Origin: an uncultured Lachnospiraceae bacterium
GTDB lineage: Bacteria > Bacillota > Clostridia > Lachnospirales > Lachnospiraceae
Reading direction: 5' to 3'
NCBI GenBank assembly: GCA_910576535.1
Contig: CAJTKK010000002.1
Span: 320,939-384,938 of the forward strand
Length of the DNA: 64,000 bases
Of the stretch, positions 57,355-64,000 are shown piece by piece. The notes under the pieces are model-generated. The model had not been told where the DNA came from, searched no databases, and worked only from the letters and a program-made list of their open reading frames with translations. The first letter of the stretch is position 1, and the number at the start of each line of letters is the position of its first letter. Made by a program: the position numbers and the translations under genes.

Positions 57355-59382
57355 TCAAAACATAGAGAGAATCCATGTCCCGGCCTGAAATATGATGACA
57401 GAAACTGTCCAAGCCAGCAGAAGCTGGAAAATGATCATCCCGAGTGTGAATTTCCATGAGGCGCTTTCTTTTTTTATAGTGGCCACTGTAGCAATGCAGG
57501 GTACATAAAGCAGACAGAATACCATAAGCGAAAATGCATTCAGCGGACCAAAGCCGGGGTTCATGCTTTGTATGTTCTGGACAATTGCCTGCATTCCCGC
57601 TTGGGAATTGGCATTGGCTACGCCGAATAAAACAGCAAAGCTGGAAACCACTATTTCTTTTGCGGAAATACCGGATATAAGCGCTACGGCAATCTGCCAC
57701 ATGCCAAGGCCTGCAGGCGCAAGGAGCGGAACGAGGAAGCGGCCGATTGCCGCGCCAAAACTGTCCGCCGGGTTTTCTGTCAAACCGCCGGAGCCGAAAT
57801 TTAGTACAAACCATATAACAATAGATGCAATAAAAATAGTAGTCCCCGCTTTGGATAAATAATCTTTTAGCTTATTCCATACATAAATCCGTATCGTTCT
57901 TGGATTTGGCCGCTTATATTCCGGAAGTTCAATTAGAAGGGAATTATTTTCTTTTCCCTTTTCCAGTTTATGAATGGCTTTTGCTACAAGAATCGCTATT
58001 GCCATCCCAATAACATACATGGAAAAAGCCGTAATGGCAGCATATTTGCCAAAAAACATATCCGAAAACAGAACATAGATGGGGAGCCTTGCGGAACAAG
58101 ACATAAAAGGAGTAACAATCATCGTTTTTTTCCGGTCATGTTCCGTCTCCAGCGTCCGGGTCGCCATAATTGCAGGAACGGTACAGCCAAAGCCTAAGAT
58201 CATCGGAAGGAACGCTTTGCCGGAAAGGCCGGCTTTTCCCATCATGTTGTCCATAACATAGGCCACCCGCGACATATAACCGCTGTCTTCCAAAATGGCA
58301 AGGGCAAGAAATAGAATAAAAATATTGGGGATGAAAGTCAGGATCCCCCCTACCCCGGCAATAATCCCATCTACCACAAGGGATTGCATCCAGTCAGTTA
58401 CGTTTATGGAAACGAGGAAGGAAAAAACCCCTCCCGACAACTTATCAAGCCCAATTTCAAAATAGCCTTTTAAAAAATCCCCAACTGCAAAAGTTAAGAA
58501 AAAAACAAAACACATAATGAGCAAAAACATGGGGACGCCCCATATAGGATGGGTAAGCAGCGCATCTGCTTTATCCGTCCGCTGCTTCTTTTTCTCTTTA
58601 TAAAATAAGGTTTCATTTACAATATGTTCTATGTAATTATATTTTGTCTGGATAATTTCCTTCTCATAGCTGCGCTCCACTACGTTTGTTACCGAAATAG
58701 GATGTTCCTCCCATACTTCTTCATCATCCTCCAACAGTTTGATGGCGTGCCAGCGCACAGAAGAATGGGCCGGATAATGCGCCTGCATCATCACTTCCAG
58801 TTTAGCCAGTTTCTCTTCAATTTCTTCCCCATAAGAAAGGACATTACCTTTAGGTCCTTCCTCATAGTGATGGACAACCGCATGAAGAAGGATATCCAGC
58901 CCGGTTCTTTTGGCCGCAGAAACAGGCACTACCGGAATATCCCCTAAAAGCTCCGGTAACCGGTGCAAATCAATTTCCATTCCCCTCTCTTCCACTATAT
59001 CCATCATATTAAGCGCAAGTACCATCGGTTTTCCAAGTTCCAGTAACTGCATGGTCAGATAGAGGTTTCTCTCCAGCGAAGAAGCATCCACAATATTTAC
59101 AATGACTTCTATATCGTCGTCCATTACGCATTGCCTGGTTACTTTTTCTTCTATCGTATAACAGGTAAGGGAATAAATTCCGGGGGTATCCACTAGTGTC
59201 AGATGAAAACCTTCGTATTCTGCTTCCCCTTCCATCTTTTCTACAGTAACCCCTGGCCAATTGGCAACTTTTAATTTCGATCCGGTAATTGCATTAAAAA
59301 GCGTAGTTTTTCCGCAGTTCGGGTTACCTACAAATGCTACATGCACTGTCTTTTCTTTGTCAATCATTTCCCTGTCAATCAT
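57355..59382 (-). CDS. feoB: Ferrous iron transport protein FeoB
   Basis: Fe(II) permease of the cytoplasmic membrane with a GTPase-like N-terminal domain. From ATG 59382 it has 675 residues. G1 is GNPNCGKTT near residue 16, G3 is VDTPGIYSL and G4 is ALNMMD (NxxD-type). The polytopic part has the two Gate segments with conserved GCTVPAIMATRTLE and SGISAKEIVVSSFAVLFG. GGAGGG precedes 59382; the longer frame to 59421 is rejected. It overlaps feoA by 8 bp and should be coexpressed with it. Confidence 0.96.
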   Translation of the reverse strand: MIDREMIDKEKTVHVAFVGNPNCGKTTLFNAITGSKLKVANWPGVTVEKMEGEAEYEGFHLTLVDTPGIYSLTCYTIEEKVTRQCVMDDDIEVIVNIVDASSLERNLYLTMQLLELGKPMVLALNMMDIVEERGMEIDLHRLPELLGDIPVVPVSAAKRTGLDILLHAVVHHYEEGPKGNVLSYGEEIEEKLAKLEVMMQAHYPAHSSVRWHAIKLLEDDEEVWEEHPISVTNVVERSYEKEIIQTKYNYIEHIVNETLFYKEKKKQRTDKADALLTHPIWGVPMFLLIMCFVFFLTFAVGDFLKGYFEIGLDKLSGGVFSFLVSINVTDWMQSLVVDGIIAGVGGILTFIPNIFILFLALAILEDSGYMSRVAYVMDNMMGKAGLSGKAFLPMILGFGCTVPAIMATRTLETEHDRKKTMIVTPFMSCSARLPIYVLFSDMFFGKYAAITAFSMYVIGMAIAILVAKAIHKLEKGKENNSLLIELPEYKRPNPRTIRIYVWNKLKDYLSKAGTTIFIASIVIWFVLNFGSGGLTENPADSFGAAIGRFLVPLLAPAGLGMWQIAVALISGISAKEIVVSSFAVLFGVANANSQAGMQAIVQNIQSMNPGFGPLNAFSLMVFCLLYVPCIATVATIKKESASWKFTLGMIIFQLLLAWTVSVIIFQAGTWILSMF

Positions 59383-59650
59383 TGCCGTTTCCCTCCTTTG
59401 CTTTATGGTTAAAATCCACACGGCAAGCAGCTTGATTTTTTACCTCAATGCCGCAAGAGATATGTTTCCCTAAAGCCAGCCTTGTTCCCCGCACTTGAAT
59501 AATCAATGCCCCTGCCTTTTTGCGGTTTAAGATTTTTACTTTTGTCCCGTCATTTAGCCCTAATGCCTGCAGTCTTCTCGTTATGCTTTCTTCCACGTAT
59601 ACCCCATTTACTTCATATACCTTGCCTTTTTGTCCGTCGTAAAGAGTCAT
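59375..59650 (-). CDS. feoA: Ferrous iron transport accessory protein FeoA
   Basis: A 91-residue SH3-like cytoplasmic protein that assists FeoB. It shows YVEESITRRLQALGLNDGTKVKIL and the closing RGTRLALGKHISCGIEV, typical of FeoA. It is the first gene of feoAB, with a consensus promoter and candidate Fur box directly upstream. Its end overlaps the feoB start. Confidence 0.93.
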   Translation of the reverse strand: MTLYDGQKGKVYEVNGVYVEESITRRLQALGLNDGTKVKILNRKKAGALIIQVRGTRLALGKHISCGIEVKNQAACRVDFNHKAKEGNGND

Positions 59651-59676
59651 AGATCCACCTCTGCCTGGTTGTTTTT

Positions 59677-59695
59677 GATATTGATTCTCATTTGC
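59677..59695. promoter_or_regulatory. Candidate Fur box at feoAB
   Basis: GATATTGATTCTCATTTGC (59677-59695) matches 14 of 19 positions of the Fur consensus GATAATGATAATCATTATC. It lies immediately downstream of the feoAB -10 hexamer, covering the expected transcription start, a typical position for iron repression. Confidence 0.7.
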
Positions 59696-59702
59696 TTATT
59701 CT

Positions 59703-59731
59703 ATTATAAAGCGTTATGGAAAGAATGTCAA
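59703..59731 (-). promoter_or_regulatory. Consensus promoter for feoAB
   Basis: On the minus strand TTGACA (59731-59726), a 17-bp spacer and TATAAT (59708-59703), both exact consensus. The rest of 59732-59883 towards cotJA shows no gene. Confidence 0.88.
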
Positions 59732-59881
59732 TATGCTCCGGGATTCCACTTGCCGCTCCATGATTGCAGCCCGGGCATCCAAACTATCTTTTTCAGTGTC
59801 CGGCGCCAATTGGTTAAAAAAGTCCGGACGGGCATCTTTTGGCGTTTTTATCTTAATAACGTAAAAAAATAGAAAATAGAA

Positions 59882-59910
59882 ACACGATAAAAAAGACCTA
59901 TCATATAGTA
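59882..59910 (+). promoter_or_regulatory. Possible sporulation sigma-factor promoter for cotJABC
   Basis: CATATAGTA at 59902-59910 fits the sigma-K -10 pattern CATA-N3-TA, with AC about 16 bp upstream (59884-59885). A sigma-E assignment is also possible; no good sigma-A hexamers are seen. Evidence is short and weak. Confidence 0.4.
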
Positions 59911-59945
59911 TATTAGAAATATTCAGAATCTATGAAAGGAGTATT

Positions 59946-60116
59946 ATGCAAGATTATAACTTTAACGAATATTTTGACCGTTTTCCGTTAGCTATGGCCT
60001 ATGTGCCGTGGCAGCACCTTACGCAAATATATGAAGATCTGGATAAAGCCTATTGCACCGGCACTATCTTTCCGGAACTGACCAAACCGTTTACAGGAAG
60101 GAGATGTGTAAAATGA
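59946..60116 (+). CDS. cotJA: Spore coat-associated protein CotJA
   Basis: A 56-residue protein beginning MQDYNFNEYFDRFPLAMAYV and continuing PWQHLTQIYEDLDKAYCTGT, with IFPELTKPF near the end. This is the CotJA pattern (proline- and aromatic-rich, AYVPWQ). AAAGGAG precedes ATG 59946. Its TGA overlaps the cotJB ATG (ATGA). Coat deposition during sporulation is known for the family and implies a spore-forming host. Confidence 0.9.
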   Translation: MQDYNFNEYFDRFPLAMAYVPWQHLTQIYEDLDKAYCTGTIFPELTKPFTGRRCVK

Positions 60117-60382
60117 GCAACAGAATGAATTCCGAACAGGAAAATATGCTCCGTAATATTGGAATTGTAGACTTCGTAACAGTTGAAATGACACAATACC
60201 TGGATACACATCCTTATGACAGAGAGGCTATGGAATATTTCAACCATTACATGCGCATGAAAAACCAGATGATGCGCGATTATGCTGTTAAATACGGCCC
60301 TCTCTCCCTCTCCGTTGCAGATACGTGCAGCAAAGAGTGGAAATGGGCGCTTCAGCCAATGCCATGGGAAGGAGGATGTTAA
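60113..60382 (+). CDS. cotJB: Spore coat protein CotJB
   Basis: An 89-residue coat protein containing IGIVDFVTVEMTQYLDTHPY followed by DREAMEYFNHY and, at the end, KEWKWALQPMPWEGGC, matching CotJB. GGAAGGAG lies inside cotJA. An upstream frame extension to 60053 belongs to cotJA in another frame. cotJC begins 3 bp after its stop. Confidence 0.92.
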   Translation: MSNRMNSEQENMLRNIGIVDFVTVEMTQYLDTHPYDREAMEYFNHYMRMKNQMMRDYAVKYGPLSLSVADTCSKEWKWALQPMPWEGGC

Positions 60383-60385
60383 GTT

Positions 60386-60937
60386 ATGTGGAATTATGAA
60401 AAAAGGTTACAGTTTCCGGTAAAAATTACGCAGCCCAATGCAAAACTTGCCCAAGTTATTATCAGCCAGTTCGGCGGTCCCGATGGCGAATTGGCTGCGT
60501 CCATGCGTTATCTGTCACAGCGTTATACCATGCCGTATCATGAAGTGGCTGGCTTGCTGACAGACATCGGCACAGAAGAATTAGCCCATATGGAAATGAT
60601 CTCCGCTATCGTATATCAGTTGACCAAAAACCTTTCCATGGAGGAAATCGAAGCATCCGGTTTTGACAAATATTATGTTGACCATACGTTAGGGCTTTGG
60701 CCTCAGTCAGCAGGGGGCGTTCCTTTCAATGCCTGCGTATTCCAGTCCAAAGGGGATGCTATTACGGATCTGGTAGAGGATATGGCAGCAGAGCAAAAAG
60801 CACGTTCCACTTACGATAATATCCTGCGGCTTGTACATGACCAGGAAGTATGCGATCCTATCCGCTTCTTACGCGCGAGGGAAATTGTCCATTTCCAGAG
60901 ATTCGGGGAAGCAAATCGGGAAGATTGCAGTAAATGA
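60386..60937 (+). CDS. cotJC: Spore coat protein CotJC, manganese catalase family
   Basis: A 183-residue four-helix di-manganese protein of the catalase family, part of the inner spore coat. Metal-ligand motifs are GPDGELAASMRYLSQRY, TEELAHMEMI (ExxH) and REIVHFQRFGE (RExxH). Peroxide breakdown in the spore is plausible but not shown. It is the last gene of the cotJ operon and is followed by a terminator. Confidence 0.94.
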   Translation: MWNYEKRLQFPVKITQPNAKLAQVIISQFGGPDGELAASMRYLSQRYTMPYHEVAGLLTDIGTEELAHMEMISAIVYQLTKNLSMEEIEASGFDKYYVDHTLGLWPQSAGGVPFNACVFQSKGDAITDLVEDMAAEQKARSTYDNILRLVHDQEVCDPIRFLRAREIVHFQRFGEANREDCSK

Positions 60938-60989
60938 AACCACAAAAAATACAATCACTAAGACGCTTATCCACGTTTCCTTAAACGAA

Positions 60990-61032
60990 AACAGACAGAA
61001 ACAGGATATCCTATCTCTATCTGTTGATTTTT
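60990..61032 (+). terminator. Terminator of cotJABC, overlapping the toxin gene end
   Basis: A symmetric stem with small internal loops: AACAGA (60990-60995), AGA, AGGA pair with TCCT, TCT, TCTGTT (61020-61025), followed by GATTTTT. It extends into the last codons of the convergent toxin gene. Confidence 0.65.
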
Positions 61033-61361
61033 CGCATTTTTTTAATAATTGACTGCCAATACATTCTATCCTTTAACACACGGATAACAGTAACCATATT
61101 CTCTTCTACCACAAAGAAAATCAAATATGTACTATATGGTTTAAAATAAATCTCTAATCCCTCTATAACGTAACCTGTACTTTCATAACCCGTCGGAAAT
61201 ACATTTAATTCTTTGATTGCTTTTTTGATTTTTCTGGAAAAATTCTCTGCATATTCCCGATATTTAAAAGTGGTAAGAATATATTTTTTAATTTCTCTAA
61301 TATCTGCAAGGGCATCCTTTGACAAAAGAATCTTGTATTTACTTATTTTCTCCATAGGCAT
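61017..61361 (-). CDS. RelE/ParE-family toxin
   Basis: A 114-residue type II toxin of the RelE/ParE fold. The helical hairpin start (SKDALADIREIKKYILTTF) and the C-terminal strands (YLIFFVVEENMVTVIRVLKDRMYWQ) match ParE/RelE. Its ATG shares one base with the antitoxin stop (TAATG), a classical coupled toxin-antitoxin arrangement. Whether it cuts mRNA (RelE) or poisons gyrase (ParE) cannot be read here. Base composition is AT-rich compared with the neighbouring core genes. Confidence 0.85.
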   Translation of the reverse strand: MPMEKISKYKILLSKDALADIREIKKYILTTFKYREYAENFSRKIKKAIKELNVFPTGYESTGYVIEGLEIYFKPYSTYLIFFVVEENMVTVIRVLKDRMYWQSIIKKMRKINR

Positions 61362-61531
61362 TAAATTTTATCAATTTCCTCCCATGCTTCTTCGATTGTA
61401 TATGCTTCTCCATTTCTCATACTTTGAATGCCTTTTTGGAGTTCAGTATATAAAGCTTGAACAGCGTCCTGTTCAGAATAGCTGTTATTTATTATAGTAT
61501 TATTGGTAATAGTCTGTGTTTCAGGTGCCAT
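61361..61531 (-). CDS. Cognate antitoxin, small
   Basis: A 56-residue ORF beginning MAPETQTITNNTIINNSYSE and ending NGEAYTIEEAWEEIDKI. The acidic C-terminus (about 40-56) fits the toxin-wrapping tail of type II antitoxins. AGGGAAG lies about 9 nt before ATG 61531. The family is uncertain. A promoter with an inverted repeat lies directly upstream, consistent with autoregulation. Confidence 0.75.
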   Translation of the reverse strand: MAPETQTITNNTIINNSYSEQDAVQALYTELQKGIQSMRNGEAYTIEEAWEEIDKI

Positions 61532-61556
61532 AATATCACTTCCCTTTGTTTGATAG

Positions 61557-61590
61557 TTTCATTATACATGAAATAGTATCTATAAAACAA
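61557..61590 (-). promoter_or_regulatory. Toxin-antitoxin promoter with overlapping inverted repeat
   Basis: On the minus strand TTGTTT (61590-61585), an 18-bp spacer and TATAAT (61566-61561). The palindrome TTTCAT-TATAC-ATGAAA (61557-61573) covers the -10, a typical operator position for antitoxin autorepression. Confidence 0.65.
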
Positions 61591-61596
61591 TAACTT

Positions 61597-62187
61597 TTAT
61601 TCTTTATTATTTTTTGAAGTTCCATAAACTATTAATCCAATGATTGCTATTTGAATAAGCGGGAATCCGACTGCATTTAACCATACGTTTATAATAGTTG
61701 GTATATTTTTCCCAATCAATGCGCAAAAATAACCTATAAAAACACATAAAATGGCAGACATCACATTATTGAATATTTTTTTCAAAACCGAAATATTATC
61801 TTTTTTATTTTTGGAAAACAGAACTATCAAACTAACTAGCCAAAATAAACTTCCGCCTGAAATAAATTTTATTGTTTTGTCATTATATGTATCTTGTCTT
61901 GTTGTAATTGTCCCGACAGATTTTTCCCGTATGGTGCTAATTTCCCCAATAACAGAATTATATTCCTTCTGTAATGCAGAATTCTTATTAATTTTATCGA
62001 GGTCTAATTGCGTTACCCTCTCCAATATATCAATCCGCTTATTTATTCTACTAAACACAAGAAAATTTGCATCGATATATGGATATAGGACTAATAGTAT
62101 AACAATTATTGCTAAAAAAACAGCCCAAAATATCTTTGCTTTTTTCCCTGTTGCGATTTCAAAAAGTTTTTTAATAAGTGAATCCAT
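61597..62187 (-). CDS. Orphan membrane protein with coiled-coil region
   Basis: A 196-residue protein I do not recognise. Predicted topology: transmembrane helix about 19-40 (FWAVFLAIIVILLVLYPYI), an extramembrane coiled-coil-like stretch (about 45-105, RINKRIDILERVTQLDLDKI), then three hydrophobic segments in the C-terminal half. GAGGA lies 8 nt before ATG 62187. It is AT-rich like the adjacent toxin-antitoxin pair, suggesting a shared acquired segment. Confidence 0.6.
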   Translation of the reverse strand: MDSLIKKLFEIATGKKAKIFWAVFLAIIVILLVLYPYIDANFLVFSRINKRIDILERVTQLDLDKINKNSALQKEYNSVIGEISTIREKSVGTITTRQDTYNDKTIKFISGGSLFWLVSLIVLFSKNKKDNISVLKKIFNNVMSAILCVFIGYFCALIGKNIPTIINVWLNAVGFPLIQIAIIGLIVYGTSKNNKE

Positions 62188-62247
62188 GATATTTATCCTC
62201 ATTTTGCAATCTAACATAATTATACTACAAATTCTTTCAGAAAAACA

Positions 62248-63144
62248 CTATATATTTTCTTCTCCTAAATACTCTTTCATCAAATTCATAGCCAATTCCA
62301 TTTGCGGGCTTATCCATTTATTTTTGTGATAGATATAAAAAGAATGATACTTTTTTTCATCAAGTTCCGTTTTAACTGGCATGAGAGAACCGTTTTTCAA
62401 TTCTTCGCCAATAGAATATGTGGGAACAACTGCAATTCCCAAATTATTCATAACACATCTTTTTACCGCCTCTATGCTTTGTACTTTCATGGGCGCATTG
62501 AGAACAATGTCTTTTTCGGCAAGATATTTATCCATATCCAACTGATAATAACCGTCCGGCTCATTACAAATCAAACTAAACAGCTTGCGTTGGTGCGGCG
62601 TAACAAAGTCAAGCAGACTTCTGTCAGCAAAAGGGGAAGCAACAAGAACCGCTTTATAGTTACCAAGCTGCTTATGTATAACGCTATCGGGATAACTTTC
62701 TTTTTCACAATTTATGCCTATATCGGCAGTTCCGTCCACAACAGACTGATTGATTTCCCCGGACTGTATGGAATTGATTACAAGCTGTACATTAGGGGCT
62801 TCATGTGAAAATGCCCGGATAAACGGCTGCATATTATAGATTAAAATGGAGTCCGGGATTGCCAGTTTTAAAGAGCCGGATATTTCAGAAAGGCTTTTGC
62901 CATAGTTCCCGATTTGTTCCGCTCCCTGTAAAATCATATCAACATAGGGCATAATATCTTTTCCTGCCTGCGTAAGTTCCATACGTCTGCCTATTTTCTC
63001 AAACAATTTCAAAGCAAGTTCTTCTTCAAGCTGTTTGATTTGGAATGTTACCGTTGATTGCGTATAGCCCAACTTGTCCGCTGCCTTTTGGAAACTTCCC
63101 ATTTCAAGAATTGTCTTGAAAGTGACTAAACTCTTTGTATTCAT
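62248..63144 (-). CDS. LysR-type transcriptional regulator
   Basis: A 298-residue LysR-family regulator: N-terminal winged helix-turn-helix (FKTILEMGSFQKAADKLGYT followed by QSTVTFQIKQLEEELALKLF) and a C-terminal ligand-binding domain (about 90-295). ATG 63144 follows AAGGAG; the extension to 63189 runs into the operator region. It is divergent from the acyl-CoA dehydrogenase gene, so it probably controls that operon, with a CoA-related or carboxylate ligand as a guess. Confidence 0.92.
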   Translation of the reverse strand: MNTKSLVTFKTILEMGSFQKAADKLGYTQSTVTFQIKQLEEELALKLFEKIGRRMELTQAGKDIMPYVDMILQGAEQIGNYGKSLSEISGSLKLAIPDSILIYNMQPFIRAFSHEAPNVQLVINSIQSGEINQSVVDGTADIGINCEKESYPDSVIHKQLGNYKAVLVASPFADRSLLDFVTPHQRKLFSLICNEPDGYYQLDMDKYLAEKDIVLNAPMKVQSIEAVKRCVMNNLGIAVVPTYSIGEELKNGSLMPVKTELDEKKYHSFYIYHKNKWISPQMELAMNLMKEYLGEENI

Positions 63145-63161
63145 TTTAACTCTCCTTGATA

Positions 63162-63193
63162 TATCGAATTTATCGAATTTTGAAATCAAAATT
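63162..63193. promoter_or_regulatory. Candidate LysR operator in the divergent gap
   Basis: TATCGAATT occurs twice in tandem (63162-63170, 63171-63179), immediately followed by the perfect inverted repeat AATTTTGA-AA-TCAAAATT (63176-63193). It lies 18-49 bp upstream of the lysR ATG. The remainder of the 130-bp gap is T-rich. Confidence 0.55.
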
Positions 63194-63274
63194 ATTAAAT
63201 TTTTTTATTATTTTTCTCATGTTATTATAAATCTGTAAAGAAAAAATATCAATCAGTTTTCAAGGAGGTTACAT

Positions 63275-64000
63275 ATGAATTTCAAGTTTAGTGCGGACGA
63301 GCAGAAAGTAATAGACCTTATTCACGAATTTGGTGTGAATGAAGTTGCGCCATTGGCGGCAGAAATTGACGAGCAGGAACGCTTTCCCGAAGAACACCGA
63401 AACAGATTAGCAGAATTAGGCATGATGGGAATTTGCTACCCGAAAGAATACGGCGGCGCAGGACATTCCTATCTTGCCTATATCGCCGTGATTGAGGAAT
63501 TGGCAAAACATTGTTCCACTACTTCCGTTATGTTGTCCGACCACCATTCTTTAGGCTCTTTCCCTCTTTCAGAGTTTGGCACAGAAGAACAGAAGCAGAA
63601 ATACCTTGTGCCGCTTCTGAAAGGAGAAAAATTAGGCGCATTTGCAGACCAATGACCGCCGCAGGAATCAGCAAGATGATTAAATACACGAAGAACAGAG
63701 CCGTCCGCAGGAAGTGACTTAGGCAATCAGCAGACAACCGCTGTTGATATGGGCGACTATTGGCTACTGAATGGTTCAAAAATCTTCATCACAAACGGAT
63801 TTTATGCAGATACCTATTTTGTTACCGCTATGACAGACAAAAGCCAACGTAGCAGAGGTATTTCCGGCTTTATTGTAGAAAAAAGCACTCCCGGTTTTAC
63901 TTTTGGAACAAAGGAAAAGAAAATGGGTATCCGTGGTTCAGCTACATATGAGTTAGTTTTCACGGATTGTAAGATACCAAAAGAAAACTTATTAGGCGAA
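63275..64000 (+). pseudogene. Acyl-CoA dehydrogenase, interrupted by an in-frame segment and cut by the window end
   Basis: FAD-dependent acyl-CoA dehydrogenase, N-terminal and middle domains. AAGGAGG precedes ATG 63275. Residues 1-124 are normal (MNFKFSADEQKVIDLIHEFG, PKEYGGAGHSYLAYIAVIEE). At the FAD/substrate loop, usually LGAF-x-LTEPxAGSD, the frame reads LGAFA-DQ-stop. The family sequence resumes in the same frame with TEPSAGSDLGNQQTTAV at 63695 and stays open to the edge (NGSKIFITNGFYAD, IRGSATYELVFTD). TGA codons lie at 63653 and 63677 inside the extra 48 nt. It is probably a pseudogene, unless the insert is a sequencing artefact or is bypassed. Confidence 0.82.
63647..63694 (+). other. 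48-nt in-frame insert with two TGA codons
   Basis: The segment between GCA (63644-63646) and ACA (63695-63697) has no counterpart in the family. It carries TGA at 63653-63655 and 63677-63679. The word CCGCAGGAA appears in it (63659-63667) and again in the resumed gene (63705-63713), 46 bp apart. Exact borders are uncertain by a few bases. Confidence 0.7.

Noticed and set aside
63653..63679. Selenocysteine decoding of the two TGA codons in the acyl-CoA dehydrogenase
   Set aside because: The family has no Sec at this position, the surrounding 48 nt have no family counterpart, and no SECIS-like stem was apparent.

Overview
The window looks like chromosomal DNA from an anaerobic, endospore-forming member of the Clostridia, most likely Lachnospiraceae. 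The clues are a ribosomal protein L27 with a cleavable N-terminal extension beside the protease Prp, a cotJABC spore-coat operon, a monomeric [FeFe] hydrogenase, a lexA/LysM SOS pair, moderate-to-low GC, strong AGGAGG ribosome binding sites and no quinone or cytochrome respiration genes. Almost all of it is core genome. Accessory-looking DNA is confined to about 61.0-62.2 kb (toxin-antitoxin pair and an orphan membrane protein), and the last gene in the window is broken.

Layout. 0-7.8 kb (+): tail of an unidentified gene, then the ribosome-biogenesis cluster rng, NUDIX, rplU, prp, rpmA, obgE, yhbY, nadD, yqeK, rsfS and a MATE exporter. 8.0-13.3 kb: a small DUF378 membrane protein (-) and a branched-chain amino acid ABC importer, livJ-HMGF, in which livJ is separated from livHMGF by a terminator and a second promoter. 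13.3-19.8 kb: a cytidylate-kinase-like protein, lexA divergent from a LysM cell-division-inhibitor-like gene with LexA boxes between them, a tyrosine recombinase coupled to a TtcA-like tRNA thiolase, an AI-2E-family permease and dtd. 19.8-26.6 kb (-): HD-GYP protein, second cytidylate-kinase-like protein, rluD-type synthase, aroB, sepF, yggS and an orphan HlyD-like adaptor that probably starts at TTG. 26.8-38.1 kb (-): the cell-shape and division-site cluster, transcribed in the order DUF4321, radC, mreB, mreC, mreD, PBP2, minC, minD, minE, rodA, mgsA, a D,D-carboxypeptidase lipoprotein and a tiny P-loop protein. 38.2-48.7 kb (-): trpS, a nuclease-like unknown, miaB, mutS, mutL, miaA and a methionine-gamma-lyase-family protein. 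48.9-57.1 kb: a Cys-rich small protein, DUF5662, a GH13 homologue lacking canonical catalytic residues, DUF1292 (+), a UvrD-like helicase, gltX and a hydrogenase. 57.3-60.9 kb: feoAB (-) and cotJABC (+). 61.0-64.0 kb: toxin-antitoxin, membrane protein, a LysR regulator and a divergent acyl-CoA dehydrogenase interrupted by a 48-nt segment carrying two in-frame stops.

How it fits together. Prp should mature the L27 precursor encoded next to it, while Obg, YhbY and RsfS act in ribosome assembly or silencing. MreBCD, PBP2 and RodA form the elongasome, and MinCDE places the division site within the same transcription block. LexA should repress the LysM protein through an operator sitting inside a consensus promoter. 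Candidate Fur and Rex operators suggest iron and NADH/NAD+ control of feoAB and the hydrogenase.

Most promising leads: the catalytically degenerate GH13 protein, the in-frame interruption of the acyl-CoA dehydrogenase, an approximately 240-residue insertion in PBP2, the 17-18-bp repeat array downstream of feoB, an uncharacterised PD-(D/E)XK-like protein, and several small orphan proteins in division clusters. I found no CRISPR array, tRNA, rRNA, intact insertion sequence or prophage. All calls come from reading the sequence; no database search was run.
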